Shown here in pieces: positions 31,844 through 41,278 of a stretch of DNA of 64,000 bases; the first letter of the stretch is position 1, and the number at the start of each line of letters is the position of its first letter. The translations under genes were made by a program, and so were the position numbers. The notes below the pieces were generated by a model. That model was given only the letters and a program-made list of their open reading frames with translations, was not told the DNA's origin and made no database searches. This DNA is from Isochrysis galbana (Eukaryota > Haptophyta > Isochrysidales > Isochrysidaceae): positions 6,902,573 through 6,966,572 of the forward strand of contig CM030934.1 in NCBI GenBank assembly GCA_018136815.1. Direction: 5' to 3'.

Positions 31844-32091
31844 GGGCCCCTTATTCCCCCTTGCGTCTCAGCGAGGCTTCACGCCTCCGTGGTGTTGTTG
31901 TTTTTGAAATTTTTGAGAGGGCTTGTGGTTTTGAGGGTGAGAGTGTTACGCTTGGCCGCTTGCGCGTTCCGCGTGTTGCGTCTCGGCCGCGCGTGTCACG
32001 CGTGGCCGGGACGGGATGAGTGTATGGTGCTCCCGATGCTTCTCTTGGGTCCTGCGCTTGCGCAGGAGAGCCTGGTTTCTGGGACATGCAG
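31844..32091. other. Short unassigned stretch, no gene seen
   Basis: Moderately GC-rich, nothing recognised. Confidence 0.4.
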
Positions 32092-32515
32092 CTAGTACTG
32101 CATGTCACCAGGAGTGGTTTGGTGGTGCTCTGGCTGACCCGGCCGGGTCTGCGCCTCGTGCTTGCGCACGAGGTCAGTGCCTTGGCCTTGGCTTTGTAGG
32201 GGCCCAGCCCCAGCCCGGAGGCTTTCCCTATGGGAGTCTGCGAGTTGCGGCTCTGGGTGTGCATGGGCTCGGTTGTATTGGTCTTGTTGTGCTGGCATGT
32301 TGTGTGTTGTTGTGGTGTGTGCTGTCTGTGTGGCTCTGGGGCTTCGGCTCGGGTCGTGGCTCGCGTGTACCTGGGCTGGCATGGCCCTGGCTGGAGGGTG
32401 CTGCGGCTGCGTGGCGTCGGCCATCACTTGGTCGGCCGGCGCGGTGAGCTGGGCGGAGAGAGAGGAGGGGAGCGTGGCGCGCTCCATGACCCTATCGTTT
32501 TAAGTTTTAACGATA
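32092..32515 (-). mobile_element. LINE-like element 5' end with ORF1 N-terminus, copy 2
   Basis: From ATG 32487 the frame begins MERATLPSSLSAQLTAP and continues Gln/Thr/His/Pro-rich for about 131 codons. Upstream, at 32488-32515, is the same ACGATAGGGTCATGGAGCGC context as at 29.9 kb. The two copies face each other with about 2.4 kb between them that contains other transposon scraps. Confidence 0.6.
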
Positions 32516-32524
32516 GTTGGGGGT

Positions 32525-32780
32525 TGGGGGGCCCGGGTCCTAATTATTAATGGGCCCCGGATGCCGGATGTGTGCTAGTTGGGTGTATTGGTATTGGGAA
32601 CTTTCTACCGAAAAAAAAATCCTCAAATTTCCTCAATTCTGAGATGGTCATTTTTACACCCTAATAACTAATAACTAATAACTAATAGTTATAACAAATA
32701 AAATAAAAAACTCTATTTCTGTTTGACCGCCCTATTGCCTACTGTAGCCCTACTGTTTCTGTTTCCTGTTTGACCGCCCT
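32525..32780 (+). repeat. Outer inverted repeat, left arm
   Basis: Pairs with 36734-36905. Shared blocks include GGGTCCTAAT, CTAGTTGGGTGTATT, GGGAACTTTCTACC, ATCCTCAAATTTCCTCAATT, TGGTCATTTT and TGTTTGACCGCCCT. The left arm has local expansions (ACTAATAATA steps and a second TGTTTGACCGCCCT). Confidence 0.85.
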
Positions 32781-33229
32781 AAGTGCCTAATGGTTCATGT
32801 CTTATGTGTACTTGGTGGTGGTATCAGTTCGATGTCGGGCCCACCGGACCTCCCTCGGCGACGTCAGACGTCAATCAACGTCGATGTTCAAACAAAGGGC
32901 CAGCGGGCAGTAGTAAGGTAGTAGTAACTCTCACGGATTCTTTTTCAAAATAGCGCTGCCATTCGCCGAGCTCGTCTCGGCAGGTGAGGCCCTGATTGCC
33001 GCGGGCGCGGGGGCGAATTTAGCCGGAGAAGACCCCCCTTTCCCTCGCCTCTCCCCCCTGTGGGGCCCGCGGGCGGTGCGGCGCCAGATGCGCTCTTCTC
33101 CCTCTAATTGAGCGGGAGAGCGCGCGGGGGGGGGAGGGAGGGAGGGGTCGTGGCTAGAAAGAAACCACACAGTGTAGAGAAGAAAAGGAATGGGGTGGGA
33201 GGCGGCACCGGGCGCGTGGTGCGAATTGA

Positions 33230-33350
33230 AGGGGCGCGGGGGGGGGGGGGGGAGCGCGGGGGGGGGGGGGGGGGGGGGGGAGGGGGGGGGGGACGCGGCG
33301 CGGCGGGGAACCAAAGGGGGAGGGGGGGGGGGGGGGGGGGGGGGGGCGAG
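33230..33350. repeat. Poly-G tracts upstream of psaE
   Basis: Several runs of 10-20 G separated by GCGC or AA. On the other strand they are C-runs. Followed by a CT-rich stretch to the psaE start. May also affect assembly accuracy. Confidence 0.8.
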
Positions 33351-33408
33351 GGCCTGGGAGGCAAGCTCGCCCTCCTGCCTCACTCTCGCCACCCTCTCTC
33401 TCACCTCA

Positions 33409-33798
33409 ATGCTGCGTTCCATCGCCCTTTTCGCCCTCGCCGGCTCGGCCTCTGCGCTCGCGCCCTCGGCCATCGGCAGCTCTCGCGTCGCCACGCGTGC
33501 CGGCTCGCCCGAGATGATCTCGCGCGGATCCGTCGTGCGCATCATGCGACCTGAGTCCTACTGGTTCCAGGAGTGCGGCTCTGTTGCAACGATCGCCAAG
33601 GGCGGCGATCGTTACCCGGTGGTGGTCCGCTTCGAGAAGGTAAACTACGCTGGCGTCGCTACCAACAACTTCGCGATGGACGAGCTTGTCGAGGTTGAGG
33701 CGCCCCCGGCCAAGGCCGCTCCAGCCAAGGCCGCTCCGGCCAAGGCTGAGGCTCCGGCGAAGGAGGCTGCCGAGGCTGCCCCGCCCGCTGAGGCATAG
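33409..33798 (+). CDS. psaE: Photosystem I reaction centre subunit IV (PsaE), nuclear with bipartite plastid leader
   Basis: 129 aa from ATG 33409. Residues 1-16 are a signal peptide ([16 protein letters not shown]) with predicted cleavage before L17-A-P, followed by a short Ser/Arg-rich transit-like part (17-36). The PsaE core, about 37-97, has [17 protein letters not shown], the SH3-like strand [14 protein letters not shown], and [13 protein letters not shown]. PsaE sits on the stromal side of photosystem I and helps dock ferredoxin and support cyclic electron flow. The tail (about 101-129) is an added Ala/Pro/Lys repeat ([11 protein letters not shown]) not found in cyanobacterial PsaE. No introns. 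The gene lies between the outer inverted repeats at 32.5 and 36.9 kb. The leader implies transfer from plastid to nucleus in the ancestry of this alga. Confidence 0.95.
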   Translation: MLRSIALFALAGSASALAPSAIGSSRVATRAGSPEMISRGSVVRIMRPESYWFQECGSVATIAKGGDRYPVVVRFEKVNYAGVATNNFAMDELVEVEAPPAKAAPAKAAPAKAEAPAKEAAEAAPPAEA

Positions 33799-34353
33799 AG
33801 TTGCCACCAACATCCAATCGACGCGATCGCAGGAGGTGATGACACGTGCGCTTTAATTTGGCCCAGCCTCAATCCACCCCGTCTGGACGCGAGTCATGCT
33901 GGATCCGCTTGTGCCGCCTTGGCTTACAGTTAATTCTAGCTGATCTCATTAGCCTGCTTTGGGTGCAGCGGATGCGGTACGTGCCTCCAGCAGCTGCTTT
34001 TTTCGCTTAGGCGTATCAGGCGAGCGTGGCGCGAGCGGAGTGGAGACGAGCGCTGCTTAGGGCACGTGTGTTCCCGTACCGTCTGTGTCTTCTCTGCTCA
34101 TGTCCACCTATTGAATTAGATATGTCCTGCAGCAAGCGCATCCGCCGGCACTTTTGCACTTGCTGTGTTGCTCCCATTGTGCACACGCGGCGCTAGGAGT
34201 CTTGCTGTGGTGATATCTACGGCTTATGGATAACAAGACTGTAGCTTCGACTCCTTACAATGCATAATGCGTCGAGACGAGAGGAAACGCCTCACAATCA
34301 TCCACAGTGTGAGGTTCTGGTGCCAAAAGGTGACAATAAGGGCTCGCTCCAGC
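33799..34353. other. Region downstream of psaE, no gene seen
   Basis: Probably contains the psaE 3' UTR. No transposon similarity recognised. Confidence 0.45.
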
Positions 34354-34380
34354 GGCTATCTCCCCGGGTGCCGGGGACTT
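34354..34380 (+). repeat. Direct repeat D, copy 1 (contains TCCCCGG-GTG-CCGGGGA hairpin)
   Basis: 27 bp, one mismatch from 36614-36640, about 2.26 kb apart on the same strand. The core is self-complementary. Confidence 0.8.
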
Positions 34381-34684
34381 AGCCGCTGCAGCGGCCGCGG
34401 AGGCCCGCCGCGCGCCGCTCCCCTCCCCCCCCCTTCCCCCACTCCTCTCTGGCAGTCCAGCTTGCCACAGGGGTGTACTCGCGCGGCCAACACCAAAGGT
34501 AAGCCCCCCCCACGCTGCCTGCCGCGATGTGCCCCTTCACGCTCGCCGCGCTCGCCTCCAGGTCGTTCTCGCACCCCCCCCCCTTCGCAGCGCGCAGACG
34601 AGCGCCAGAAGCCAGGTGCGAGCAGCGCGCGCGCAGCGCGAGCCCCCCGCCCGGCCTTGGCCTGGGTGTGCCATACCCAGCACC

Positions 34685-34704
34685 AGGGCGTATGGGTTCA
34701 CGTT
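34685..34704 (+). repeat. Middle inverted repeat, left arm
   Basis: 20 bp perfectly complementary to 36126-36145. Beside each arm are several GTTAACACC or GTGTTAAC-like motifs (34728-34815; 36018-36085), so the pairing region is probably longer but diverged. Confidence 0.8.
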
Positions 34705-35320
34705 TACCCGGTGTTGACCCACTTTGCGTTAACACCTCCATTGGCTAGGTGTGGCACATGCGTTAACACCTCAATCTGCAAGTGTTGGTACCAGCAGCGG
34801 GTTAACACCACACTACCGGTGCTGTGTGCTGTGTACTACTGTGCACCCACGCACCCACGCACTCACGCACCCACTGAATGCTACGTGCCGCGCGTGCGCG
34901 CGCACGAGGAGCTGCACGGCCAAGTGGCAAGTGGGGAGTTGCTCTTCGGCACGGGCACCATGGCCAACTTGGAGCTTGCGCGGCTGCACCGTTGCACCTG
35001 CTGCTGCGCGCGCTGCGCTGCTGCCGCTACACGGGCGGCGCGATGGGACCGTGCTACTCCTTGTGCACGCGTGGGCCGCCTACTGCGTGGGGAGGCAGCG
35101 GCGGCGGTCGGAGGTGCGCCGACGGTGCCCGCCACCGCCTTCGCGGCCTTGGACCGGCTGCTCGCCGCACGCCGCACTCGCTGCGCGCGACCGACCGGCC
35201 GACGTTCACGTTGCGCGCTGCGCGTCGCCTGCGCGTTCCACCTACGCGGGGCCGCGCGTGTCCCGATAGGCATTTTGTCATTTGACCGCGCATTCCCTCG
35301 CGCGCGCTGCCGCGCTGCCC

Positions 35321-35384
35321 GAGGCGGCTTGCCTTCATTTGGTCTCCTTTCCCTCAGGGTTTCTTCCCCTCCCGTGGGGACTCT
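35321..35384 (+). repeat. Inner inverted repeat, left arm
   Basis: The last 20 bp (35365-35384) are perfectly complementary to 35879-35898. Farther out, TTGCCTTCATTTGGT also pairs with ACCAAATGAAGGCAA at 35941-35955. The arms bracket the b561 fragment. Confidence 0.9.
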
Positions 35385-35486
35385 GGCCGAGCAACATCAA
35401 ATACAAAAAAGCTCGGTCCTAGGACACCGGGCCTAGCTCACCATGAGGGCGCTCCTGTGAGCAAGGGGATGCATGGTTACTAGTGC

Positions 35487-35879
35487 GTGCCCCCCCTCGA
35501 TGAAAATTCCAGCGGCCTCCTCGTCACGCATGACGTGGACCTGGCCGCCGCCGGCGTCGCGCTCGCCGTCGCGTGGGTGCCCCGAGGGCGCCACTTCTCG
35601 CACCCCCATCACACGCTCGGGATCGTCGCCTTCGCCCTCGCCCTGCTGCAGCCGCTCAACGCGCTCGTGCGCGGCACGCCCGGCGCCCGCACCGCACGCC
35701 GCGCCGTGTGGCGGGTCGCGCACAAGGGGACGGGCTACGCCGTGCTCGGCGTGGGCGTCTACCAGGCCCTCTCGGGGCGCGCCCTTATGCCGAGCCAAGG
35801 CGACGCCGTTCTCGTCGCGTACGGGGTGCTCCTGGGCCTCTCCTTGGGGGTGCTCGCGGGGGGGATCATGGTAGGGTGA
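35487..35879 (+). pseudogene. Cytochrome b561-type transmembrane domain, partial, between inverted repeats
   Basis: 130 codons from ATG 35487. HFSHPHHTLGIVAFALALLQ, LNALVRG, the VWRVAHKGTGYAVLGVGVYQ helix and a final hydrophobic helix (VLLGLSLGVLAGGIMVG) are the C-terminal half of a cytochrome b561/ferric-reductase-like domain, with the haem histidines in HPHH and AHKG. The preceding helices and any DOMON domain are missing, and no supporting exon is visible upstream. The stop codon lies at the edge of the right inverted-repeat arm. I read this as a host gene fragment carried by a transposon, though a truncated expressed gene is possible. GC3 is very high, as in host genes. Confidence 0.65.
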
Positions 35880-35966
35880 GAGTCCCCACGGGAGGGGATT
35901 TTTTTTTGTACCGGCGCATCGCGTATTTGGAAACGAGGGGTACCAAATGAAGGCAAACGACCTCGC
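35879..35966 (-). repeat. Inner inverted repeat, right arm
   Basis: Pairs with 35321-35384; perfect over 20 bp at its inner edge, with a T-run and about 25 extra bp between the two conserved blocks. Confidence 0.9.
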
Positions 35967-36125
35967 TAAAGCAAGCAGAATCAGCAACCAGCAACCGCAA
36001 CAGTGACGAGTAGAAGTGCGTCAACACCGTGTCAACACTTGTTGTGCCCTGCGTCAACACTTGTAAGAGGCCAGATGGGTTAACACCTTGCCCAAACTAC
36101 TGTAATGGGCCCTCGAGGGCGTGTC

Positions 36126-36145
36126 AACGTGAACCCATACGCCCT
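36126..36145 (-). repeat. Middle inverted repeat, right arm
   Basis: Perfect complement of 34685-34704. Confidence 0.8.
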
Positions 36146-36314
36146 GCCCAGCACCTGACCCCGCCCCAGCCCACACCCGCCTCGCAGCAAGCTTCCCTGG
36201 CTGAAAAGTCAGAGTTGGCGTCTCTCTCGGCAGGCGCGGCCGGTCAGCAGATCGGCTACAGGGCTCGAAGGGGTCGAATTGGGGGGGCAGTGCGCGTGTG
36301 TATTCGTAAGATAT

Positions 36315-36360
36315 GTGTATGGACTGTCTGTGCGCCGCATGGCGACGCGCAGGCAGTCCA
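36315..36360. repeat. Short hairpin repeat E, copy 1
   Basis: TATGGACTG...CAGTCCATA stem of about 18 bp with a small loop. GCGCAGGCAGTCCATATG and nearby TCTAG are shared with 61770-61795. Confidence 0.6.
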
Positions 36361-36613
36361 TATGTGCGCGTCTAGAGCCTGATTTCTAGTGTGTGTGGCA
36401 TGTTTGAAAGGGCGCTGGGGGCACCATTCGTAACATAATTTAATGATATGTTTATGATAAATAAATCGATCTATCGTAGAGTTGTCAAATCACTTGTCGG
36501 TGAACGACAGAGAACTTATGTTTCCCGGTCGCTGCATTACAGTTGTTTCGCCGGGCCCTCACCCTCTCTAATCCTCCCCCGAGAGAATTCTCCTCTTCCG
36601 CCTCGCCTCTCGC

Positions 36614-36640
36614 GGCTGTCTCCCCGGGTGCCGGGGACTT
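36614..36640 (+). repeat. Direct repeat D, copy 2
   Basis: See copy at 34354-34380. Confidence 0.8.
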
Positions 36641-36733
36641 GTCTGCTTGAGCCCAGTTTTTTCTTATTGTCCCCCAGCGGGACTTTTTCTCACACGCTGT
36701 GACATTCACGAATCATTCACATACACATACACT

Positions 36734-36905
36734 AGGGCGGTCAAGCGGTCAAACAGTGTTTTTTGTTTTTAATTTTATTAGGGGTGAGAAAATGACCATG
36801 TAAGAATTGAGGAAATTTGAGGATTTTATTTGGTAGAAAGTTCCCAATACACCCAACTAGCACATATGTGGGACCCATTAGTACTCCATTAGGACCCGGA
36901 CCCCC
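36734..36905 (-). repeat. Outer inverted repeat, right arm
   Basis: Reverse complement of the left arm at 32525-32780 over most of its length; the AGGGCGGTCA end faces inward. A C-run at 36900-36920 follows, as a G-run precedes the left arm. Confidence 0.85.
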
Positions 36906-36920
36906 CCCCCCCCCCCCCCT

Positions 36921-38120
36921 TGCCCTTGCCCCTTCCCCTTGGCGCCCTTGCCCTTGGGCCCCCACAACAAAACGTAATCAAAAACTGACAAAAGACGCCC
37001 AATGGCCAGTGGGCGCGTGGGCGTGGGCGTGGGAATGTGGCTCGCGACTCGCGCCCACTGGCCACTGGGGATTTGTGGGTGGTATTGATGAGTGCCCCCA
37101 GCTTGCAAGGCAAAAGAGCAGAATAATAAGCTACACGGGCATGACCGATGACCGATAGTCTACCCGGAGGGAAGTCGGAGCCTGAGAGGGCAGGGCCCGA
37201 GGCACCTCCCCAATGCTCCATGCTGTAACTAAGTCGTATAAACTTAGTTCTTTAACGATAGTATTATTGAGAGAGACAGAGAAACTTTGGCAAATCTAAC
37301 TAACGAGTAACGAGGGCGTGGGTGGGGGTGGGGAAGGGCCTTCGGAAGGGGAAGGGGCTCGCTAGGGGAAGCGAGTCCCTAGTGAGCCTAGCATGGGTTG
37401 TCAGCCCCCCCTACCCGTTATAGCAATAGGCAATCTCATTTCATGCATTAAAACTACCGTACAAAGTGGAGAATATCCGCTGCCACGGTGTCGTGCAATA
37501 GTAATGCGTAGCAGTAGTAAGTCCCTTTTATCATTATCATGTTGTATGTTGTTCTTAGTTTCGCATATCTTCCAGAGTGCATGGATGCCGATGCTAATGC
37601 AGAAGTCGGGGTAGAAGCGGCACCGCAAGACGTTCCCACATGCATGTCGCCATGTTCACACACACAAGCAGCATCACTTCGACGTCTAATGTTGGCTGGG
37701 CTCGCTAGCGGCCCGCGCAAACAGAGTTCATTGCGTGCACGCGTTCGTAGATAGTGACATTCAGTCACTGAAGCGACAAATTCTGCTATAGCTCAAAATT
37801 CTTTGAGGACACTTAGCGAACATATCTAGAGCGCATTGTGCGTCACGGATGAACGTGCTGTTCATGCCTCGAACACGAAGACCGTGCCGCACAAAATGAG
37901 ACCGAAAAGGATTCACGCTTATGTGCGCGACATTGATTTTCTCGTTCAGCCTCTCATTCGCTGTGCTCAGCGGGTTTTGGATTGGCCTCGCCCTTCTCAC
38001 AGATTGCTACACGGTAGATGCCGACATAAGTGTGAGGTGGTTGGATTATGATTCATGCTCCAGTGATGTGAGTGCACGGCAAGAGCCTCTTGATGTGAAG
38101 CGACCCATGCAAGCGGCAGG
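36921..38120. other. Intergenic, no gene seen
   Basis: Contains a degenerate version of the AACTAAG..CTTAGTT palindrome at 37227-37249 and a hairpin GGGCTCGCTAGG...CCTAGTGAGCC at about 37354-37388. Nothing else recognised. Confidence 0.45.
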
Positions 38121-38178
38121 CTATGCCTGAGATGCCCTACTCACAGGCCAGGCTTCGGCCTGGTCGTTGCAGCTCAGA

Positions 38179-39021
38179 TCAAACGGCGAGCATCCCACGG
38201 AGAAGCAAGAGCTCCAAGCGCACAATGCGGGCANNNNNNNNNNNNNNNNNNNNNNNNNNNNNNNNNNNNNNNNNNNNNNNNNNNNNNNNNNNNNNNNNNN
38301 NNNNNNNNNNNNNNNNNNNNNNNNNNNNNNNNNCTGGACATATCTGCATCTGTGCTTCATTCTCATGAGAGTCTCCGCCACCGAAGATTCCCGACAGCCC
38401 AGGTAGCCCAGGTACAGCAATCGGCCCATGCGTCGTGTACCCAGCCACACAGGGCTGCTCAGTTGTGATGTCGAAGTGGAACGGGTACATGGCGAAGAGC
38501 CGGCCTGTCACTACCATCGTCATCGGCCACAGCCTCGATGCATGTGCTGCATCACTTGCGAGGGAGGGGCCGCAGTGCTCCATGAAAAAGTCGCCGCTCT
38601 TTCGTACATCCTGCGGGTCCTGCAGAATGGCGGGCGTCGCATGCGCAGTGTTGGCCGTCGTGCCCCCCCCATAGACCCGAACTTGATCGGCCCAGACATG
38701 TGCGAACCTCACACCGGTCTCTCCAAGATACGCATCGACAGCGAGTGAGAGAAAGACGCTCCAAAGGTTGTCGCTGGTGATTGAGATGGGCACGGCGATG
38801 GCAGGCTGCTGCGGCTTGTCGGTGAGGTCAGGTGGCAGTAGCTCGGCCTGCGAGTAATCAATGCACACGCTCAGCCTCCGCACGAGCAGCAGAGGCGAGA
38901 GGAGGAGGAGAGAAAGGAGAAGGAGGCCAGCCAAGATTCGTGCCGTCGGCCGCTCATACCGCTGGCGCGCGTAGGTGAGGAGCGCCTCTTTGCTCGAGCG
39001 TGGCGCGCCAGGGAGCATCAT
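38179..39021 (-). CDS. Single-pass membrane protein, possibly LEA-2-like; interrupted by assembly gap
   Basis: Reads from ATG 39021 (MMLPGAPRSS) to the gap. A strong transmembrane helix at about 29-47 (ILAGLLLLSLLLLSPLLL) preceded by Lys/Arg residues suggests a type II membrane protein. The rest is beta-rich: IAVPISITSDNLWSVFLSLA, VDAYLGETGV, WPMTMVVTGRLFAM and FHFDITTEQPCVAG. This layout, a helix then a beta-sandwich starting IxITxxNxW, recalls LEA-2/NDR1-like proteins, but the resemblance is loose. The C-terminal end is lost in 100 N; the frame beyond the gap is unknown, so the stop at 38179 is only nominal. A CT-rich tract lies upstream on its coding strand (39.06-39.15 kb). Confidence 0.6.
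   Translation of the reverse strand: MMLPGAPRSSKEALLTYARQRYERPTARILAGLLLLSLLLLSPLLLVRRLSVCIDYSQAELLPPDLTDKPQQPAIAVPISITSDNLWSVFLSLAVDAYLGETGVRFAHVWADQVRVYGGGTTANTAHATPAILQDPQDVRKSGDFFMEHCGPSLASDAAHASRLWPMTMVVTGRLFAMYPFHFDITTEQPCVAGYTTHGPIAVPGLPGLSGIFGGGDSHENEAQMQICPXXXXXXXXXXXXXXXXXXXXXXXXXXXXXXXXXXARIVRLELLLLRGMLAV
38234..38333. other. Assembly gap of 100 N
   Basis: Exactly 100 N, a conventional scaffold gap of unknown true length, inside the 3' part of a gene. Confidence 0.99.
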
Positions 39022-39914
39022 TGCAGAGAGAAAGGATAGGGTGTGATGTGTTGGGGGATGGAACGATGGGAGACGAGGGGACGATGGGGGGTGAGGTTGG
39101 GGGGCTGGGGGGCAGTCCGGTCGGCGGGAGGAGAGGGAGGAGGAGGAGGTGCAACTTTTGACCGTTCCCCAAGCAAAGGCGAGAACAAAACTCCCAGAAG
39201 GAGAAGGGAAAATATTTGTTAGACAGCCCTAGACAGTGAGCTTTAGTTTACGCAAGTGATTAATTAAACCTTTTAATAGTCTCACCGCGCACGCAGCCGT
39301 GGACCCTCTACTTTCTACTCACGTAGGAAAACTTTCTACACCCCCACGCTCCCAGCCCTTCTCCCCCCGCCATCAGGCGGCTCCCCCCGTGCACTACTAG
39401 GGGGATTGGGGTGAAGGGCTTAGATATGGTCCGGTGGCCCGCGCCTCCCCCCGGTGATCTGTTCCCTCTCTTCCTCCTGTGTCTCCGAGTGGGCGGCGAC
39501 CTCAGTCCCGACTTATCCTGTAAACAGGTGCGGGACTTACCTATTTTTCGGTGGGCGGAGCTCCGCTCCGCCCACCCCCTTCTCCGCGCTCTCTCTCCCC
39601 TCTCCTGCGGCACGCGCGATGGCGCGCCTGCGGCAGGCCTGCAGCTGCCCATTGGCGACCCTGGAGGCTCATGGAGGCCAGCTCAGGGGGCAGAGGAGGC
39701 TGGGGCTGGGCCCTGGCCTCCCCTGCCTCTCCCTCGCTGGCGCTCCTGAGCCTCAGGGGCCCCCACGCTGCACCTGTCTGCCTGTCGAACAGGGGGGGAG
39801 GAGGGGTTGGAGCAATGGGCTGGCCACGCCGGGCCAGGATGGGCGAATCAGGCGAGCCTGTCAGTGGGAGAGAGGGTCAGCAGGGCAGTGGCCTCCTGGC
39901 AAGCCATCAGGCGT
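39022..39914. other. Intergenic, mixed, no gene accepted
   Basis: The 39.41-39.9 kb part gives three overlapping Pro/Arg/Gly-rich plus-strand frames and none has recognisable domains. It directly precedes repeat A. Confidence 0.4.
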
Positions 39915-40014
39915 GCCAGGAGGATGGGTGGTTCCTCCCCCATGGCGGGGGAGGAGTGGAGAGAGGGGGGGGCTCGTGCCCCCCCATGGGCGAGCTAAGT
40001 ATAAACTTAGTTGA
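39915..40014 (+). repeat. Dispersed repeat A, copy 1, ending in AAGTATAAACTT palindrome
   Basis: About 100 bp: GGTGGTTCCTCCCCCATGG, a G-rich GGAGTGGAGAGAGGG block, CTCGTGCCCCCCCATGGG, then CTAAGTATAAACTTAG. Same as 49003-49105 (inverted) and 50155-50246, with a part at 54987-55018. Confidence 0.9.
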
Positions 40015-41160
40015 AGTTTACGCAAGTGAACGCCAACGGAGCAGCGAGGCGCGAAGACGCGAATGCCGATATTCGACAAGCCGCGCGAGGGTGGAGAGGG
40101 CAGTTGGCTCGACCACTAGCCACTAGGGTAGCATATCTTGTATCTTGATTGGAGGTTTTGTACTGTTAGGCCGGTCACTCAGTGTCACTCACGCTTTTTA
40201 ACAACTATATTTTCCATCCCTCCTGGGTGTCCAAGGATTCCCCAGGGACCCCCCTTACCTGCCCCCCCTTCCCCCCCCCCGCCCCCCGCGAACCCCCTCT
40301 ACCCCACGAAAATCCATGGCGTCGGTGAGTGACTCCCCCGCCTTGTCCGGCCCATGGAGGTCTATTTTGGGAGAATGGGCAGATGGAGAATGGGAGGATT
40401 GCGCGCGTGAGGGAATCAGCAAAGTAGTGAATGTCGGGCGAATCCCCATAAGAAACGCGGAGGTTCCGCGTCGGCCGATCGCCGGCTGTCGGCCTCGCAA
40501 TGGCTGCCAGCTGGTGAGGAGCCCAAGCTCAAGCGCCTCGCGAGGGATGTAGGAGGTCGGGAGGTCCCTGGTGGGTCGCACGTTCGATCTCGAGGGTCGC
40601 ACAGTCCGGTAGTGACATATCCCCGCCCGCCCATCGCGCCGCAGGCATACGATAATTCGACACGGCCCGACCTCCATGAGGCCGGCCCCTGGGACGCTGG
40701 CGAGCGCTGGCGAGCGCTGCCAGAAGTTCAGGCCCTCATGGAGGCCGTTCGCCGAGGCGAGCGCATTGAGCCCAGGGCTCATGTTGCAAGCTCGGCCCGA
40801 TGGTGGCCTGCGCTGGACTCATGCATACGCGCTTCATGCGTACGCCAAGTCCAGCGCAGCAGAGGCCAAGGCACAGGGTCGCACAGGATGAGAGTTCACT
40901 AATGCGGCAGTGATACTCTGCCGTGCGATCCTGTGCCTGTCTACCGACTCAGTGGTGGCCCCGCGAGGCCTCACCACTGAAGTGGCCTCACCCGCGGAGA
41001 AGGCGTGCGCAATGCACATTGAGCGTTCGCGCAAGCCGAGCGCACACGCCTTGGAGGTTCCTCAGCGGCGCGTGCGAATAGTGTGTGGGCGCCGATCGTC
41101 CGGCAAGGCTGGCGGCAGCGAAGGCAGCGTTGGCAGCTGTCGTGCAGGATCAGCATGAGC
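40015..41160. other. Unassigned; possible coding traces at 40.6-41.15 kb
   Basis: Between 40612 and 40902 and again between 40910 and 41158 the plus strand has open frames with fairly high GC3 (for example WRALPEVQALMEAVRRGERI), but no ATG-stop structure or family match is convincing and frames change often. It could be a multi-exon or decayed gene. Confidence 0.3.
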
Positions 41161-41177
41161 TGTATCAAATGGCCATC

Positions 41178-41278
41178 ACCGGCGGCGGTGGCGGCGGCAG
41201 CGGCAGTAGCGACGGCAGCTGTGGCGGAGGCAGGGGCGGCGGCGGTGACAGCAGCGGTGGCGGTGGTGGTGGTGGTGT
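41178..41278. repeat. GGC/GGT/AGC trinucleotide-rich tract
   Basis: Imperfect triplet repeat; one frame encodes mostly Gly and Ser. Confidence 0.8.

Noticed and set aside
34267-35436. A 389-codon plus-strand frame
   Set aside because: No domain; runs across GC-rich repeat arms and GTTAACACC motifs; Arg/Ala/Cys-rich in all frames there.
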